Below are positions 1-33,233 of a stretch of 64,000 nucleotides of DNA, in pieces. The stretch lies in the NCBI GenBank assembly GCA_947561395.2, contig OX387183.1, positions 14,807,402-14,871,401 on the forward strand, in the 5' to 3' direction. Source of the DNA: Buxus sempervirens. Taxonomy: Eukaryota > Streptophyta > Magnoliopsida > Buxales > Buxaceae. The notes beneath the pieces were generated by a model. That model had not been told where the DNA came from, ran no database searches, and saw only the letters and a program-made list of their open reading frames with translations. How positions within the stretch are numbered: position 1 is the first letter of the stretch; the number at the start of each line of letters is the position of its first letter. Both the position numbers and the translations under genes were made by a program.

Positions 1-2290
1 CTGGTCTAATTGCTGTCTTATAGAACTTACCCTTTGATTTAAGTAGAACACGCTTATCACACCAAACCCTATAAGCACCCCTTCACTTAAGCTAACCAGC
101 TCTAATTTTATGCACAACATCTTCATCAATTTCTTCATCTTTTTGTACCATTGATCCAAGATATTTGAACTTATTACTTAAAGGAATATCCTGATTGTCA
201 ATTCTAATGGTTTCATTAGTTATATTGTTATTTATATCAAAATGGCATTTCATATATTCAGTCTTTGCATAGCTTATTTTAAAATCCTTTGATTCTAAGG
301 TGTCTCTCAAAAATTCTAGCTTAATATTTATTTCTTTTCTAGTATGACCCACCAACTACATCATCTGCAAATAATATACACCAAGGCACCTCATCTTGAA
401 TATGATTCGTCAAATCATCCATAACTAAAGCGAAAAGATAAGGGCTAATAGCTAACCCTTGATGCAAACCTATTTTAACCAGGAAATCAGTTGTCTCACT
501 ATCAAAGTTTTCACTTTATTTAAGGCTCTCTCATACATACTCTTCATCACATCAATATTTTTTATTGTTACACACCTTTTTTATACAAAGTCCACCAAAT
601 TAATTCTCTTGGAACCTTATCATATCCTTTTTCTAAATAAAAAAAAAACCATATGCAAATCTTTTTTCTTTTCTCTAGACTTTTCTATTAACTGTCTAAA
701 TTAAAATATAGCTTCGGTAGTGGATCTTCCAGGTATAAATCCAAATTGGTTTTTAGTTACTCTAGTTATTAGCCTTAATCTACGTTTAATCATTCTTTTC
801 CATAGTTTCATAGTTGACTCATAAGTTTAATGCTATGGTAATATGCACACTCCTCTACATCTCCCTTATTCTTATATATTGGTATTATTGCATTAATCCT
901 CCAAGAATTTCGAATTTTCCTAGTTCTTAAAATTCATTAAATGCATTGTTCACCCAACATACACCAATATCTCCCTTGCACTTCCACAACACTATAGGGA
1001 TGCCATATGGGCCCAAAGCTTTTCATATTCTCATTTTGACTAAAGTATCTTTAACTTCTACAATTCGAATCCTACCAATATACGTTTGTTCTCTAGTTCC
1101 ATCACTGCTATCATCCATATAGAATCCAAATCTCTATGTACCGTCTTCATTTGATAATTTCATAAAATATTCTTTCCGTCTTTCTTTAAGCTCCTCATCT
1201 TTTACCAAAACCCTTGAGTTTTCACTTTTAACACATCTAACTTGATCTAAATCCCTCCTTTTCGTTTCTCCAAATTTTGCTAATCTATAAATAAAGTTCT
1301 CACTTTCTTTAGTACCTAACTTATCATATAATTTTTCATAGGCGTGGTTTTTAGCTTCACTAATTTTCTTCATGGATTCTTTTTTAAGACAAATATCCAT
1401 TACCATTAACCTATGTTGTGAAGCTAAACTCTTGCCTAGAATAACCTTGAAATCTCTACAAGTAACTATTTCAGTCCTTGTAAGAAGAAAAAAGTCAATT
1501 TGACTCTAATTTGATCCATTATTAAAAGCCACCAAATATTCAATTCTCTTTTAGAAAAGGTATTTGCTAAAGCAAGGTCATAGGCCACTGTGAACTCAAG
1601 GACTGATCTTCTCATCTCATTCCTTTGACCAAAGCCTCTTCCTTCATGAATTCTAGTATAACCATCATTCTCATCTCCTACATGACCATTTAAATCCTCT
1701 CCTATAAATATCCTTTCATTTTTAGATATGCCTTATATCAACCCATCCATTTCTTATGAAAAAACCTTTTAATGCTTTCATCTAAACCTACTTGGACGTG
1801 CATAGGTCCTAATAATGTTTACAACTTCTTGACTTATGACTAACTTAAGCAAGATTATTTTATCACTAATTCTCTTAGCACTAATATTATATTGCATATT
1901 TTAATCAACCATTATTTTCTACCCTATTTCTATTATTACCTTTCCAGTATACCAAAGTTTTACTTATTAACCTCTTCAGCCTTATCCCCTTTCCATTTAA
2001 TTTCTTGTACACATTTTATTTGTCCTCCTCTTCATAGTATATACTAACTCTAGTTTCTTCGCTTTAAGGTTCCTATAGTCCAAAAGTATGTAAGCGAATC
2101 CTACTTTCTTGGACTAGCTTCTTTACTCGCATTTGTCCAATTTGACGTGAGAACCCTTGCTCACTTTTCAGTGCAACCAGGCGGCACTGCCGCGCATTGT
2201 TTGCAAAAGACGTCCTCAACCCTTGCTCATTTCTCACTGTAACCGGGCTCCATTGTAGCACATCACTTAAGATGGGTGACAACCTAACGG
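1..2290 (-). mobile_element. RTE-type LINE, decayed partial copy
   Basis: Non-LTR retrotransposon read on the minus strand and cut by the window edge. The reverse-transcriptase catalytic box FADD is encoded at 360-371. Downstream in the same protein, 92-355 reads KTEYMKC and FKYLGSMVQKDEEIDEDV, which is the typical plant RTE sequence after the palm. The stretch 1134-1406 holds an upstream part of the ORF (RRKEYFMKL region). Near 1690-1720 the minus strand reads IGEDLNGHVGDENDG, the endonuclease motif of these elements, and the endonuclease N-terminus lies near 2060. The frame is broken many times. An ORF at 2073-2282 lies where the 5' leader would be and resembles nothing I know. A second copy of the same family lies at 10615-11547. 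Confidence 0.85.
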
Positions 2291-2384
2291 GTAAACATGA
2301 TTATAATTCAAGATTCAAGAGCTTCTTGAATAACTTCTGGAAGTTTAGTGACCCAGTCTGGTGATATAATGAATCCATACAGCT

Positions 2385-2790
2385 TAGGGTTGTAACTCGG
2401 TCAGTTAAAACTGTGAACCAACTGATCCAAATGGACTTTGGGTTCAGTGTTGGTTGGGATTAAAAGCATATTGCTCGGTTTTTGTTCTAATATCTGTTCT
2501 TATTAGGGGTGATTGACTGTATCCTTTTAGGTTTATTTTCAACAGATTAGATCGCTTGTTTTTTCACTTTTTGTACTCTTTAGGGGTGATTGAGTGTGTC
2601 CTAGGGTTGTGACTTGGTCGGTTAAAACTGAGAAACAACTGACCCAAATGGATTTTGGGTCCGTTTTGGTTGGATTTCAAAGCATATGGTTCAGTTTTGG
2701 TTCTAAAATATGTTCTTCTTGGGGGTGATTGAATGTATCCTTTTAGGTTTATTTTCAGCAGGTTAGATCGCTTGTTTTTTTTTTTTTTTT
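2385..2790. repeat. Tandem duplication, period about 217 bp
   Basis: The stretch starting TAGGGTTGTAACTCGG at 2385 is repeated from 2602 (TAGGGTTGTGACTTGG) with many substitutions. Both copies run through the same landmarks, ending with a TTAGATCGCTTG block (near 2545 and 2762). Divergence shows it is an old duplication. Confidence 0.8.
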
Positions 2791-2800
2791 TGGGGGGGGT

Positions 2801-3083
2801 ACTCTTTTATACTTTAATATAATATATATTAGTGTCTTTCATAAAAAAAAGAAATAAAAAAAAAATTCTGTGATGTGATGTAAGGCAGTTCAGTTTTGGG
2901 TTGATATATCAGTTAAACAGGACCGAACTAAAACCCAAATTTTTACTCTTTTATACTTTAATATAATATATATTAGTGTCTTTCATAAAAAAAAGAAATA
3001 AAAAAAAATTCTGTGATGTGATGTAAGGCAGTTCAGTTTTGGGTTGATATATCAGTTAAACAGGACCGAACTAAAACCCAAAT
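2801..3083. repeat. Nearly perfect 143-bp tandem duplication
   Basis: The block starting ACTCTTTTATACTTTAATAT at 2801 recurs at 2944 and is almost identical, ending at AACTAAAACCCAAAT in both copies. It is far less diverged than the neighbouring 217-bp duplication, so it arose later. A weaker short duplication (AGAATATAAAGATCATAAAA) follows at about 3225 and 3337. Confidence 0.9.
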
Positions 3084-3572
3084 TATAAATATATCTCACG
3101 AAACTGAATCAAACAGAACCAGAAGAGTGTGCGTTTGTGTGTGGTATGTATGTATGCGTGCATGCGTCCATCGGTCCATCCAACTCACAGACTAACCATG
3201 ATTGTCTTTATGCTTAGCCTTATAGAATATAAAGATCATAAAACTCATTTAATGTGTTTTTGATTGACCTCGACCAACTCAAACTGTGCATGTGTGCGAG
3301 CGAGTGACCGTGCTTGTCTTTACACTTATCCTTGTAGAATATAAAGATCATAAAACTCATTTAGTGTATATTACAGACTCAAACTGAACCAAATTTATAA
3401 TTTGAGTTAGGTTGGTTCAGTTTTAGGGATTTCAAAATTTTTTTGGTTTAGTTCTCTGGTTGGAGTGATCACTTCTCAACTCAGTTCGATTTGGTTTTGA
3501 TTTGACAGCGAAGAACCTCAGTTTGGTTTTGGGTGATATCAGCTTGGACCAAACCGAATTGAGTTGCACCCA

Positions 3573-5288
3573 TGGTAAAGTCTACACAACAATGTATCTT
3601 CTTGCTCATTAGGGCATGTATCATAAGCATCTTTGAGCAGAAGGTCTGTCAGTTCATGTCTTTAAGCAAAGTCCACAAAATCATGCATTCATCTTGAGAA
3701 ACCTTTCCCTTTCTCCCTTTATTCTCATGGGAACGCACCCAAGTTCTATCAAAACCATTTCTCACCTAATCTAGTTCCCCCTACTTGACCTCTCTCCCTT
3801 TTGTTCTTTGACCCATAAATTGTGGTGATCAGCTATCCATGGTTATCAAGTCCTTTTCTGAACAGAGATTACAAGGATTATGTCTTAGACCAACATTTTA
3901 GATCATCAACTCCCTTGTTCCTGAACAAATAATCCCTGTTCCTATCACTCTGAACATGCTCTCCAACAAAGCACAAAGCAGTATTCCCATGCGGCAAATC
4001 CACCATTTTGATGATTGGGATGAGGTATATAGTGTGCTTACAGATCCCAGTGAAATGCGTAACGGCTCCATGAATTTGCCTTCAATCTCAGATGGAAAAC
4101 ACAAATTATAGAAAAGCATTTGCTTGACGCCTCACCCTAACAGAATTAGACTCTCTGAAATCTTGGAAACATCTCTAGAATCCCATTCCTCCCTGGTTCT
4201 CCCTCGAGAAATCTAACAATAAAATCTTTTACAAAGGTACTTTCTGGTTTGTCCTTAACATTCTCACTGAGAAACCATTGTAGGTGTTGATGTTTATTTT
4301 TCCTTACCCCCAGCCATCTCTTCCATCTAGCTAGTTGACTCTGTAAACTTGATTGACAAGTGATCTTCATTATTGCTGACCTAGATGATCAAGCTGAAAG
4401 ATATTGATGCAAAGGGCATATATATCTTTATTTTCTTGAAGTTGAGATTTCATATGTATATTAATATTGGTATGAGGATATGAAAAAATCAAAGCCCTCT
4501 GTGAACAGAGATTACACATGGGGCTTGCCATCAAATAACTCCACAATGTAACATATCCATATTTACCCCATGTTATCTTTTAAATCTGTATGAAAAGTAT
4601 ACTTGAAATTCATGTTGATCTGAAATGTAATGAAGAGCGTAGACAGTTATCTCTTCAGCACGCTCATCACCTGCTGTTCAGCCCAAACAAATGCTCTTCT
4701 ATTTCAAGACACCTGCAGACCACAGCTGGGATCAAATTTCATTATTTTTGCCCTTCTGGTCTTGCCCTTTTACCTGCCCGTGTGAAAACATCTTCATGGA
4801 GAAATACTACAAAGAGGAACCAACTTCAATATAGATGGAGATCTGCACCACCAATTCTAGCACCTCCTTCCATGGTCCACGGCTGTTCAGAATGACCAAA
4901 CTACTAGATACAAAGTGGTCAACCAGAAGGATCTTTTTTTGGAAAACGATCTTATTCTTGCTAGGTAGGAATGAATCCCAAAATACAATTTTCTTTTCCT
5001 GCCACATCTTTTAAAACAGTATGTCTGGGTCCCTTTAATGCAAATTATGGATGAGTGAATACCTATTTAGAGTGTTGTTTTGCATTACTTACGTCCCACA
5101 AAAGCAGCAAATGAGTGTAAGAAAAAAAGAACAGAATAACTTTTCGACTGAGGAGGAAGAGTGTTGCGACTACTCGGCACATTCTTGTCTGTTCCATATT
5201 CCTATTGTCTTTACTGTTCTTTTTATTTTATATTCAACTTCTCTCCCACAATGTCATGTGGTACTACTTGACTTCCGTTTATGACCAG
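3573..5288. other. Unassigned stretch upstream of the hydrolase exon
   Basis: No recognised gene. Minus-strand open frames at 3898-4119 (73 aa) and 4146-4370 (74 aa) have protein-like composition, and the second ends its open part near a possible splice donor, but I recognise neither. If the hydrolase exon at 5289 belongs to a live gene, this stretch would be intron sequence of that gene. I searched it by eye for upstream hydrolase exons and saw none. Confidence 0.4.
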
Positions 5289-5480
5289 GGGGAGGATGAC
5301 AAGTTTTTGCATGATCAACTGTTGCCACACAAGTTTGAGGAGGCATGCAGGAGTGCAAATGTTCCATTTCTTTTGCGAATGCATCCTGGGTATGATCACT
5401 CCTACTTTTTCATTTCAACCTTCATTGATGATCACATCCGTCACCACGCCCAAGCTCTTAGCCTGGGATGCTGCATGTAA
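5289..5480 (+). CDS. S-formylglutathione hydrolase, last exon only
   Basis: The frame reads GEDDKFLHDQLLPHKFEEAC, then LLRMHPGYDHSYFFISTFID and DDHIRHHAQAL, ending LGCCM and a TAA at 5478-5480. This matches the C-terminal end of plant S-formylglutathione hydrolase (esterase D family), the cytosolic enzyme that hydrolyses S-formylglutathione to formate and glutathione in formaldehyde detoxification. The catalytic histidine of the Ser-Asp-His triad lies in GYDHSYFF. The genomic bases before the exon read GACCAG, so the acceptor is probably the AG at 5287-5288, where the family has IDQ-G. Length and ending are normal for the final exon, and an AATAAA lies at about 5512. No earlier exon is visible in the preceding 5 kb. 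It is therefore either the end of a gene with a very long last intron starting outside the window, or a captured exon fragment. Identity is sure; gene status is not. Confidence 0.8.
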   Translation, partial: GEDDKFLHDQLLPHKFEEACRSANVPFLLRMHPGYDHSYFFISTFIDDHIRHHAQALSLGCCM

Positions 5481-6163
5481 AATCCCTCTTGAGGATCTAA
5501 AATGGCTCTGGAATAAACATGCTTGTCAGATCTGGTACCCTTCTTCCATATTTACCTAAACCACTGCACTTATCTTCATATTGTGGTTTGAGATCTGTTT
5601 CTGGAGTATCAGTGTGTAATATTTTCCTTCACATCTTTTGTTTATCTTGCATTTCTTTCATGCTGATATGATAGATCAGGAGCTAAATTGTTAGCTTATA
5701 AAGCTGGGTATTCTGCCTGAGGTGAATTATGATAACAGCAGACCAATAAAGACCATCCACCTGGCTGCCCATCTGGTTGCTGTTAATTACGGGCTGTTTC
5801 GAAATGATATTTAAAAAAAGAAAAAAATCTAAAAACCGAAGGCTTTTAATTAATTTATGTTCTTTTGGAAACAAGTGAATGCAAAAGCTGTTTCATGGCA
5901 ACTAATCAATATAGTTATGATTTTAAAAACGAATAAAAATTAATTTGGTAATTCTAATATTCATGATCAAAAAATTGGTAGTGATGGTGTTGTCGACAGT
6001 AATGGCAGTGGTAGTGGTAGTGGATGATAGTCGTAGCTGTAGCTGTATTAGTGTAGTGTTTGTGGTGGTGGTTATGGTTTGGCCAAAAGTATTGGGGTGG
6101 TGGGAGTGGTCATGGTGTTAGCAATAATGTTGTGGTGGTGTTATTAATGATGGTAGTAGTGAT
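5481..6163. other. 3' flank of hydrolase exon and GTR-rich tract
   Basis: 5481-5700 is likely 3' untranslated sequence. From about 5975 to 6163 the plus strand is a degenerate GTG/GTA/GTT trinucleotide tract, the target into which the next element inserted; it resumes after 6641. A GGGCTGTTTCGAAAT terminus near 5789 faces a TTTCGAAACAGC near 6860, so the whole 5789-6870 block may be a further, older inverted-repeat element. Confidence 0.5.
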
Positions 6164-6641
6164 TAGGATTGGCAATGGATAGGATATATATTCGAATCCG
6201 ATCCGAAAATCTCGAATTTTGATATAAGATATAGATCCATGGTTTGAATTCAGATATCGGAACAAACCGAACTCGGATCCAAATTCGAATCTGTCCGTAT
6301 TCTATCCGAACCGAAGTCAACATATTCTTTACATTAAATCATTTGTAAACTTTGTATAAATCATGGTTGAACAATCTTTACTCATATCTTGCTTTAATAT
6401 TTTTATGGCTCATTAGTTTTATGGTTAAATTTTGCTTTAATAATTAAACTTGGTTTTTGAGTTTTAAGTTCAATTCGGAATAAATTTGGATTTCGGTTAT
6501 TTATTCGGTTAGATATTGAATTTGAATACAATATATGAATTTGGTTTCGAATTCAAATTCAGATATAAAAGATCCATCGGATTTCAAATCGAATTCGGAT
6601 CATGGTAGATCCATACTGTATTCAACCCGTTGTCAATCCTA
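6164..6641. mobile_element. hAT-type MITE, CGGAT family (478 bp)
   Basis: The left terminus is TAGGATTGGCAATGG; the right terminus reads TTGTCAATCCTA, an inverted repeat with one mismatch over 12 bp. It is flanked by an exact 8-bp duplication GTAGTGAT (6156-6163 and 6642-6649). The target is a simple GTR tract, so the duplication alone is weaker evidence here. The subterminal 150 bp on each side are dense in ATCCGAA/TTCGGAT motifs and the centre is AT-rich. No coding capacity. Same family as 40479-41039. Confidence 0.85.
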
Positions 6642-8599
6642 GTAGTGATTGTAGTTGGTGATAGATGAATCCTTTGAAAAGTAAATTGAAAAAACAAGAA
6701 ACTACAAAATTCCCATGGAAAACAGGAAAAAACAATTTTGTTCTTTTTACAAGTCAAGAATCTGCTGGGATTATTTTTGAAATTTTCTTCTTTTAAAATC
6801 ATCCTTATCAATCGCAATTTCAGATTTCCATTGGAAAAAAAACAACAGTTTTTAATTTTCGAAACAGCATCCAAAAGTAATCAAAATCTTTAGTACATTT
6901 TATTGCACGTAGTATCCTGGCTCGCCTCGCCTAGTTTATTGCCCTCGCAAGGTAGCAATTTTTCCCCCCCCCCCCCCCCCCCCCCTCTAACATGAAAATA
7001 ATATGATAGGAATAAGCATTTTACATGACGAGAGAATCAAATTGACATTGTAATTAATTAGAGCCAATCACGTTTAGTTTATTTGTGTGTCAAGTTCTTC
7101 GTTCCCACATTCTACTAAATACCTAAAGAGAAATACAAGAGATTTTGCAACACTTTACTTTTGATTGTAATAAAGTGTTGTAATATTTATATCCAAAGCT
7201 TGGATTCAAAACCCGCCCTCATCAAATGCTTTAGCGCACGTCTAACTAAAACATAAGGAGTGCAATATTAGTCATGCCAAATGGGCCCAAACATGGATGA
7301 ACCTTGCCAGCTATGCGATTCTGTGGCACCAACCTGTTTACTTAATTGTACTATGTAACACCAAACTTCCAAGAGATTGGCATGGCACAGCTCATGGCAC
7401 ATTTATAAGTTCTTCTTGCTAGTGTCGGCCCAATTAATATATTAAGTATATAATATAGATGTATAATAAATATAAGATTAGTTTCATTATCTATTAATTA
7501 TAAAATTGCTCAAGTGGTTTAAATCAAATTTCTCATCTATAGAGTGCCAGGAGGCTACCCAGAGCCAATCTCAGGCACTACTATATCGTGTCGGAGGGTG
7601 GGCTGGGTGTGGTGGTGGGGGGGTTGTACTTTGCATTATAAGGAGACTAGCGGGTGCACATGCAGTATTGCACATGGAGGGAACAGTTTTGCAACTGTCT
7701 AAATTTTAAATGAATAGGTAGAATTTTAACCATATATTAATGATGTTTTTACAATGAAAGGGAAGGGCTTTTTGGAAAGTCGTGCATAGTTATTGGCACG
7801 CTTTTCAAGAGACCTATTCTAGTTATATATAGCATTAATTAAGTGTGATGTATATGACTCAAGCAAATTAGAACTGTGTAAACAGCCGTTCCTTGTCAAG
7901 AGTAACTTTAGTCATGTGGAAGATGATGTAGGAGGGCAGTCCCAACTCCCAACTCACTCAACTTTCACGTCGGTAAACGTGTAACACCATAATTTTAATG
8001 GGATTTTACAAAATTTATTTACTTTTCACGCCACTAATTCACGTTTGCGGTCAGGTTCCCTGTTATGAGAAACCGGAAATCTCAGCTTACTGCACTGTCA
8101 CCATTCTAGAGAGAAGATAAATCAGTAAATCAGTAGTGGGGTTGAACAATTATATTACAGGCTTTATGTCTGATGTTTCTCTATCGAGTTTTGACACCCA
8201 TTTTTATACACAAGACCTCCCCAGAACCACCTTCATTTACTTTGTGGTCCGCCTCAGGAAGCCACCAAAAATTTGGATATATACTGTGTTAACAGTCAAA
8301 AAGAATAGAAGATCTGACTACTCTCCGACCTGTACATAGATGCCCATCTCTCTTCTTTCTGATGCTACAGATCTTTTAAAGCCTGTAAATTTTGCCGTAG
8401 TATGATCATTTAATATGAACATCATCAGTATACAGCTCCGTGCGCTTCCACTGTGTTCTGCACTGGTGTTCCCACAGTTGAATTCGGTTGTACAAGAAGC
8501 CCGAGTCACCAAAAGGTGAAATTCAATACTCTGCGCAACTTGGCCTTTCAAATAATTCAAACTTCATACGGTCAGATTCGACTTTCCCGTTTTGTTCCA
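6642..8599. other. Intergenic and INO80 3' UTR
   Basis: No recognised gene. A run of about 22 C lies at 6964-6985. A motif TAAGGAGACTAGCGGGTGCA at about 7639 continues with CATGCAGTATTGCACATGG and recurs near 61290. The bases just left of 8600 are the INO80 3' untranslated region on the minus strand; its end cannot be fixed from sequence. Confidence 0.5.
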
Positions 8600-29654
<21,055 letters not shown>

Positions 29655-30000
29655 GTATTAGGGCTTGCAGCATGGTTTAACACTTCGTTTCGTTACGAGC
29701 ACCTTGGCCGAAACTCTCCAGTTTCCAGGCCAGTCGAATCAAATTGCACCACGAAGCTCCTGAAATTGAAAATATAAATAAATAAAAGACAGAGAGAGAG
29801 AGAACGAACATGGGCAGACGAAGATAAAAAAGGAAAGAGAGGCGGAGCAAACCAGTATCCGCTGTTCTAATTTTCCTCTTTCTCCTCGTCCTCCTTCTGT
29901 TTGTGCCTGCGATTCCAAGCCCTAGGGCTTCTTGCAGGTCTTTTGTTGAGTCCAGTATTGGATTGGGAGACGCATCCAGCCATGGCTGTAGACTGCAAAC
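29655..30000 (-). promoter_or_regulatory. INO80 5' UTR and proximal promoter region
   Basis: Upstream of the start codon, read on the minus strand. A CT microsatellite (GA on the plus strand near 29791-29803) is typical of plant 5' leaders. TTTCAATTTCAG followed by GAGCTTCG near 29759 is a good splice acceptor, so a leader intron is possible. No clear TATA box seen. Confidence 0.45.
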
Positions 30001-31462
30001 CCAAAAAGAAAAGAAAAAAGAAAAATAATAATCTAAAAATTAAAAAAAAAATTAAATAAAGGAGCTTTGGACCCTGAAAAAATGCCTTATTATCTATTTC
30101 ATGTAGTCACAAGTCACAACAAAATATTTTTTCATTTTTTTCCTTTTTATGTAACAATTTATATTTATTATAAACATTAATAAGACATTATAAACCTCGA
30201 AAAGGCTTAAAAGCGATTTACAAAAAAATAAATCATTTTTAAAAGCAAAAATGCGATTGAATATAAAATTATAAATAATTTGTATAGCCTAATTTAAAAA
30301 GGATAGCTATTTAAAAAATAAGTTTTTTAAGGATTACAAAAACAAAGGATGAAATCCAAATAATTGCAACAAACCCTGCAGCAGCCATGAGATACTGACA
30401 CACTATAAGAAAAATAAAAAAGTTTAACTTAAGAAATTCACCAAAACAAATCTTTCCTCTAACTCTGGATTAACATTTTACCAAATGTAGACAATTGCTA
30501 AATTTATTCTTGATATTATTATTTATCATTTCTTTTCATACATATTTACCAGCATTAGGTTTTTCCCTTTTTTTTTCTTTTTCTTTTGGTGTTTTACGAT
30601 TATCATTACATTTACCATTTTATAAAATCATAATTATCTTTAAATATTACACTTCTCCTAACAATTCTTCACTTTTTGTAAATTTCTTTTATCATGATAA
30701 TTTTTCTTTTTTTTCCTTTTTATTTTTAAATGTCATTGGTTATTTTTTTACTTTTTGGTTTTTTTTTCTTCTAACAGCTTTTTTCACCCTCTTTAGTTTT
30801 AAAGTGTTCTTCATCATGTTAAGTTTTTTTTTATTTTTTATTATTACTAATGTGTGTATTTCCCTCTGTCATAGTTTTCTTCTAATGCATTCTCTCAACT
30901 TTCTCTCTCTCTAGATCTCTCTCTTCAAATTTGGTATTACCACTCCCTCACATTTCAAATAAATGCATTTCCTCTTCGTATAATGTCTGATTTTATCTTA
31001 TCTTTCATAACAATAATACACCTTAATTTGAAGAATTTTATTAATAAATATATTTTCTCATGGAATCATAGTTTAAATTTTTATTTACTCTTTGCCATAT
31101 TTTGCATCTTATGTCTATTTTTGTAATAGTATATATAAATATATGTACGTACATGCGCACAAAGCATTTTTCAAGAACAAATCTGATTATAAAATAATCT
31201 TGATTTTAAAGCACTAAAAACAATTATTTAAAAAGCAACAAAAAATATAATGATTAAATATTGGTTGCTATGCAGATTTTGAATTTAATAATATTGAAGT
31301 TTGAAAGTTAAAAATAGCAATATTTCATTAATTCATATATGATTTATATCTGCGTGCTCACATAGATTTTCATATTACTAAATGTATGGGTGAATTGAGC
31401 TAAACTTGGAACAGCACATTATTTTAATGCTTAATTTTCACATTTATTTAAGTCTTATTTAA
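30001..31462. other. AT-rich intergenic
   Basis: Long T-rich and A-rich tracts; the open frame at 30495-30914 is a by-product of T-richness (Phe/Leu/Ile/Ser). Nothing recognised. Confidence 0.7.
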
Positions 31463-31596
31463 AGGCTGCCTATGGGATTTCTTAATTAAGCACTTAATTT
31501 CAACTTATGACTTATCAAAGCATTTTTATATTAAAAAAGCTTGGATAAGTCATAAGTTGAAATTAAGTGCTCAATTAAGCAATCCTAAATGCAGCT
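31463..31596. mobile_element. Tourist-like hairpin MITE (134 bp)
   Basis: Nearly the whole element is one inverted repeat: the left arm GCACTTAATTTCAACTTATG pairs with the right arm CATAAGTTGAAATTAAGTGC. It is flanked by TAA on both sides (31460-31462 and 31597-31599), the target of PIF/Harbinger elements. Transcripts would fold into a long hairpin. Confidence 0.85.
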
Positions 31597-32303
31597 TAAG
31601 TTTCTAAGAGTTTCCATATATCTATAATCTTATTTTTTCCTATTTCCAAGTTAATTATTATGAAACTTTTACACATGTTTCCAAATTTTAGAAGACCACA
31701 ATGACCCATCAAAACAAAAATTTGAAACATTGTTTGCAAGCTTTTGGAAAGTAGATAAGGAGATTAATGATGATGCAAGATTTAGAAGGAGAAGAATGAA
31801 AATGCAAACATAAATAAGAAACCATTTTAATGCACTAACATTAATTGATTTTAAGATAAGAGGAGAGCTTTGATATCATAGACTAATGGTCCATTCGCTT
31901 TGGTGGAATCTCATCTGCTGCCAAATGTAGCAAATGGATATGAGATTTGAGCTAAAAAAAAACTTTACGTTTAGGCCCATTGTGGCCCATGTATAAGGGG
32001 AGGGCTAAGGTTTAGGATTTGTTTGTGCTTTGTTATTTATTTTTAACTCTAGCAAATCATCAATTTGAATTTGAAGGATAAAATAAATTAATATACTTTT
32101 TTTTTTTTGAAAAAAACATATACCTACGTTCTAATAAAACAGTTAGAAGGATGAATTAACTACTTATATTTGAAATAATTTCACTTTATAAGTGCGATTT
32201 TCCCATTATGAAGAGATATTTTGGAAGCAAATAAAGAACTAAAAATAAACAGGAATAAGAACTAGTTAGGACAAATAATAGGAACTAGAGGTGAAGCAAC
32301 TAA
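31597..32303. other. Intergenic, nothing recognised
   Basis: AT-rich sequence without coding signal. Confidence 0.6.
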
Positions 32304-33233
32304 GGCTCCGTTTGGTAACACTTTTGCTTTCTTGTTTTCAAAAGCAAAAAAGTAAAAAAGTAAATTTTATCTTTTTAATTAGAAGATCTTTTGTTGAAGC
32401 AAAACTATTTGGTAAACTTTCGCTTTACTGCTAAGAAGCAAAAAAGCATGTTTGGTAACTGCAGTAGCATATAAATGGCTTTTATGCTACCATTTAAAAC
32501 TACTATAAACATTTGATGCATTCTACTTAAAATTATACTTGACGTATATTTTAACGGCAATTTTTTTGTAGACTTAGAAACAGTCGGGTTGGGGTGAGTT
32601 CAAGCAGGTCATAATGGGGTTGAGCAATAATCTGTTTGGTTCGAGTTGAACCTGTTTATTGGCGGGTTGGAAAACCCCAAACCCTACTCGCCAATAATCG
32701 GGTTCAACTTGCCAGCCCGATTAATAGTTTTTTATTATAAAAAAAATACATCAATAGAAAAATACGTGAATTAGTGATACAATTTAAGGTTAAACGAGTC
32801 ATTATCGGGTTAAATCAATTCATTTTCTAAATTACTTTTTATCTGCCCTTATTATCAAGTTAAACAGGTCATTATCGGGTTAGATTCGAGTTGACTCGAA
32901 TACGAACGGATTACTGAATCCCCAACCCGAAACCGACCCAACTATTATATGGGTCAACCCGAGCCCATTTATTTGGATTGGATTCAGGTGGGTTGGGTCG
33001 ATTTTTGCCAAGTCTAGTTTTTTTGTCAAGGGTTTTAGAAACAAGAAAGTAAATTTATGATTAAAGTGAGAAGCAACAATTCTATGCTTCTCTTGAAAAG
33101 CAATGAAATTGCCGTTTTGCTTCTTATAAATTGCTTCATATGTGCACAACCAAACAGCACTTTTGCTTTCGAAAGTAATTTTTTGCTTTCAAAAGCAAAA
33201 ACACACTTCTGAAAAGTGTTACCAAACAGTACC
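32304..33233. mobile_element. PIF/Harbinger-type element hosting a hAT-type insertion
   Basis: Termini GGCTCCGTTTGGTAACACTT and, reversed, GGTACTGTTTGGTAACACTT. TAA flanks both sides (32301-32303, 33234-33236). The subterminal sequence is rich in TTTTGCTTTC/GAAAGCAAAA. Without the inserted hAT-type element it is about 480 bp. No coding. Confidence 0.8.
32569..33017. mobile_element. hAT-type MITE, CGGGTT family, nested
   Basis: Left end TAGACTTAGAAACAGTCGGG; right end reversed TAGACTTGGCAAAAATCGAC. TTTTTTTG flanks both sides (32561-32568 and 33018-33025), but it is a T-run and so weak evidence. Repeated CGGGTT/AACCCG motifs lie near both ends. It sits inside 32304-33233 and is therefore younger than that element. 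Confidence 0.65.

Larger units (their letters stand above)
2385..3572. mobile_element. Candidate old hAT-type element rich in GGTTCAG/GGTTTGG motifs
   Basis: The left end begins TAGGGTTGTAACTCGGTCAG and the right end, read in reverse, is TGGGTGCAACTCAATTCGG, so the ends are imperfect inverted repeats. The interior is full of degenerate GGTTCAGTTTTGG and ACCGAACTAAAACC motifs, the layout seen in the better preserved hAT elements of this window. The left end is itself duplicated (next entry). No clear 8-bp target duplication was found, so the boundaries are tentative. Confidence 0.4.

Noticed and set aside
4590-4895. 101-aa plus-strand ORF upstream of the hydrolase exon
   Set aside because: It does not match the hydrolase or any family I know and overlaps an equally plausible open frame on the other strand.
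5789-6870. Inverted-repeat element with GGGCTGTTTCGAAAT ends
   Set aside because: Only about 12 bp of inverted match and no clean target duplication; noted in the regional entry only.
30495-30914. 139-aa ORF, apparent membrane protein
   Set aside because: A long T-rich tract gives Phe/Leu-rich frames; no start context, homology or gene structure supports it.
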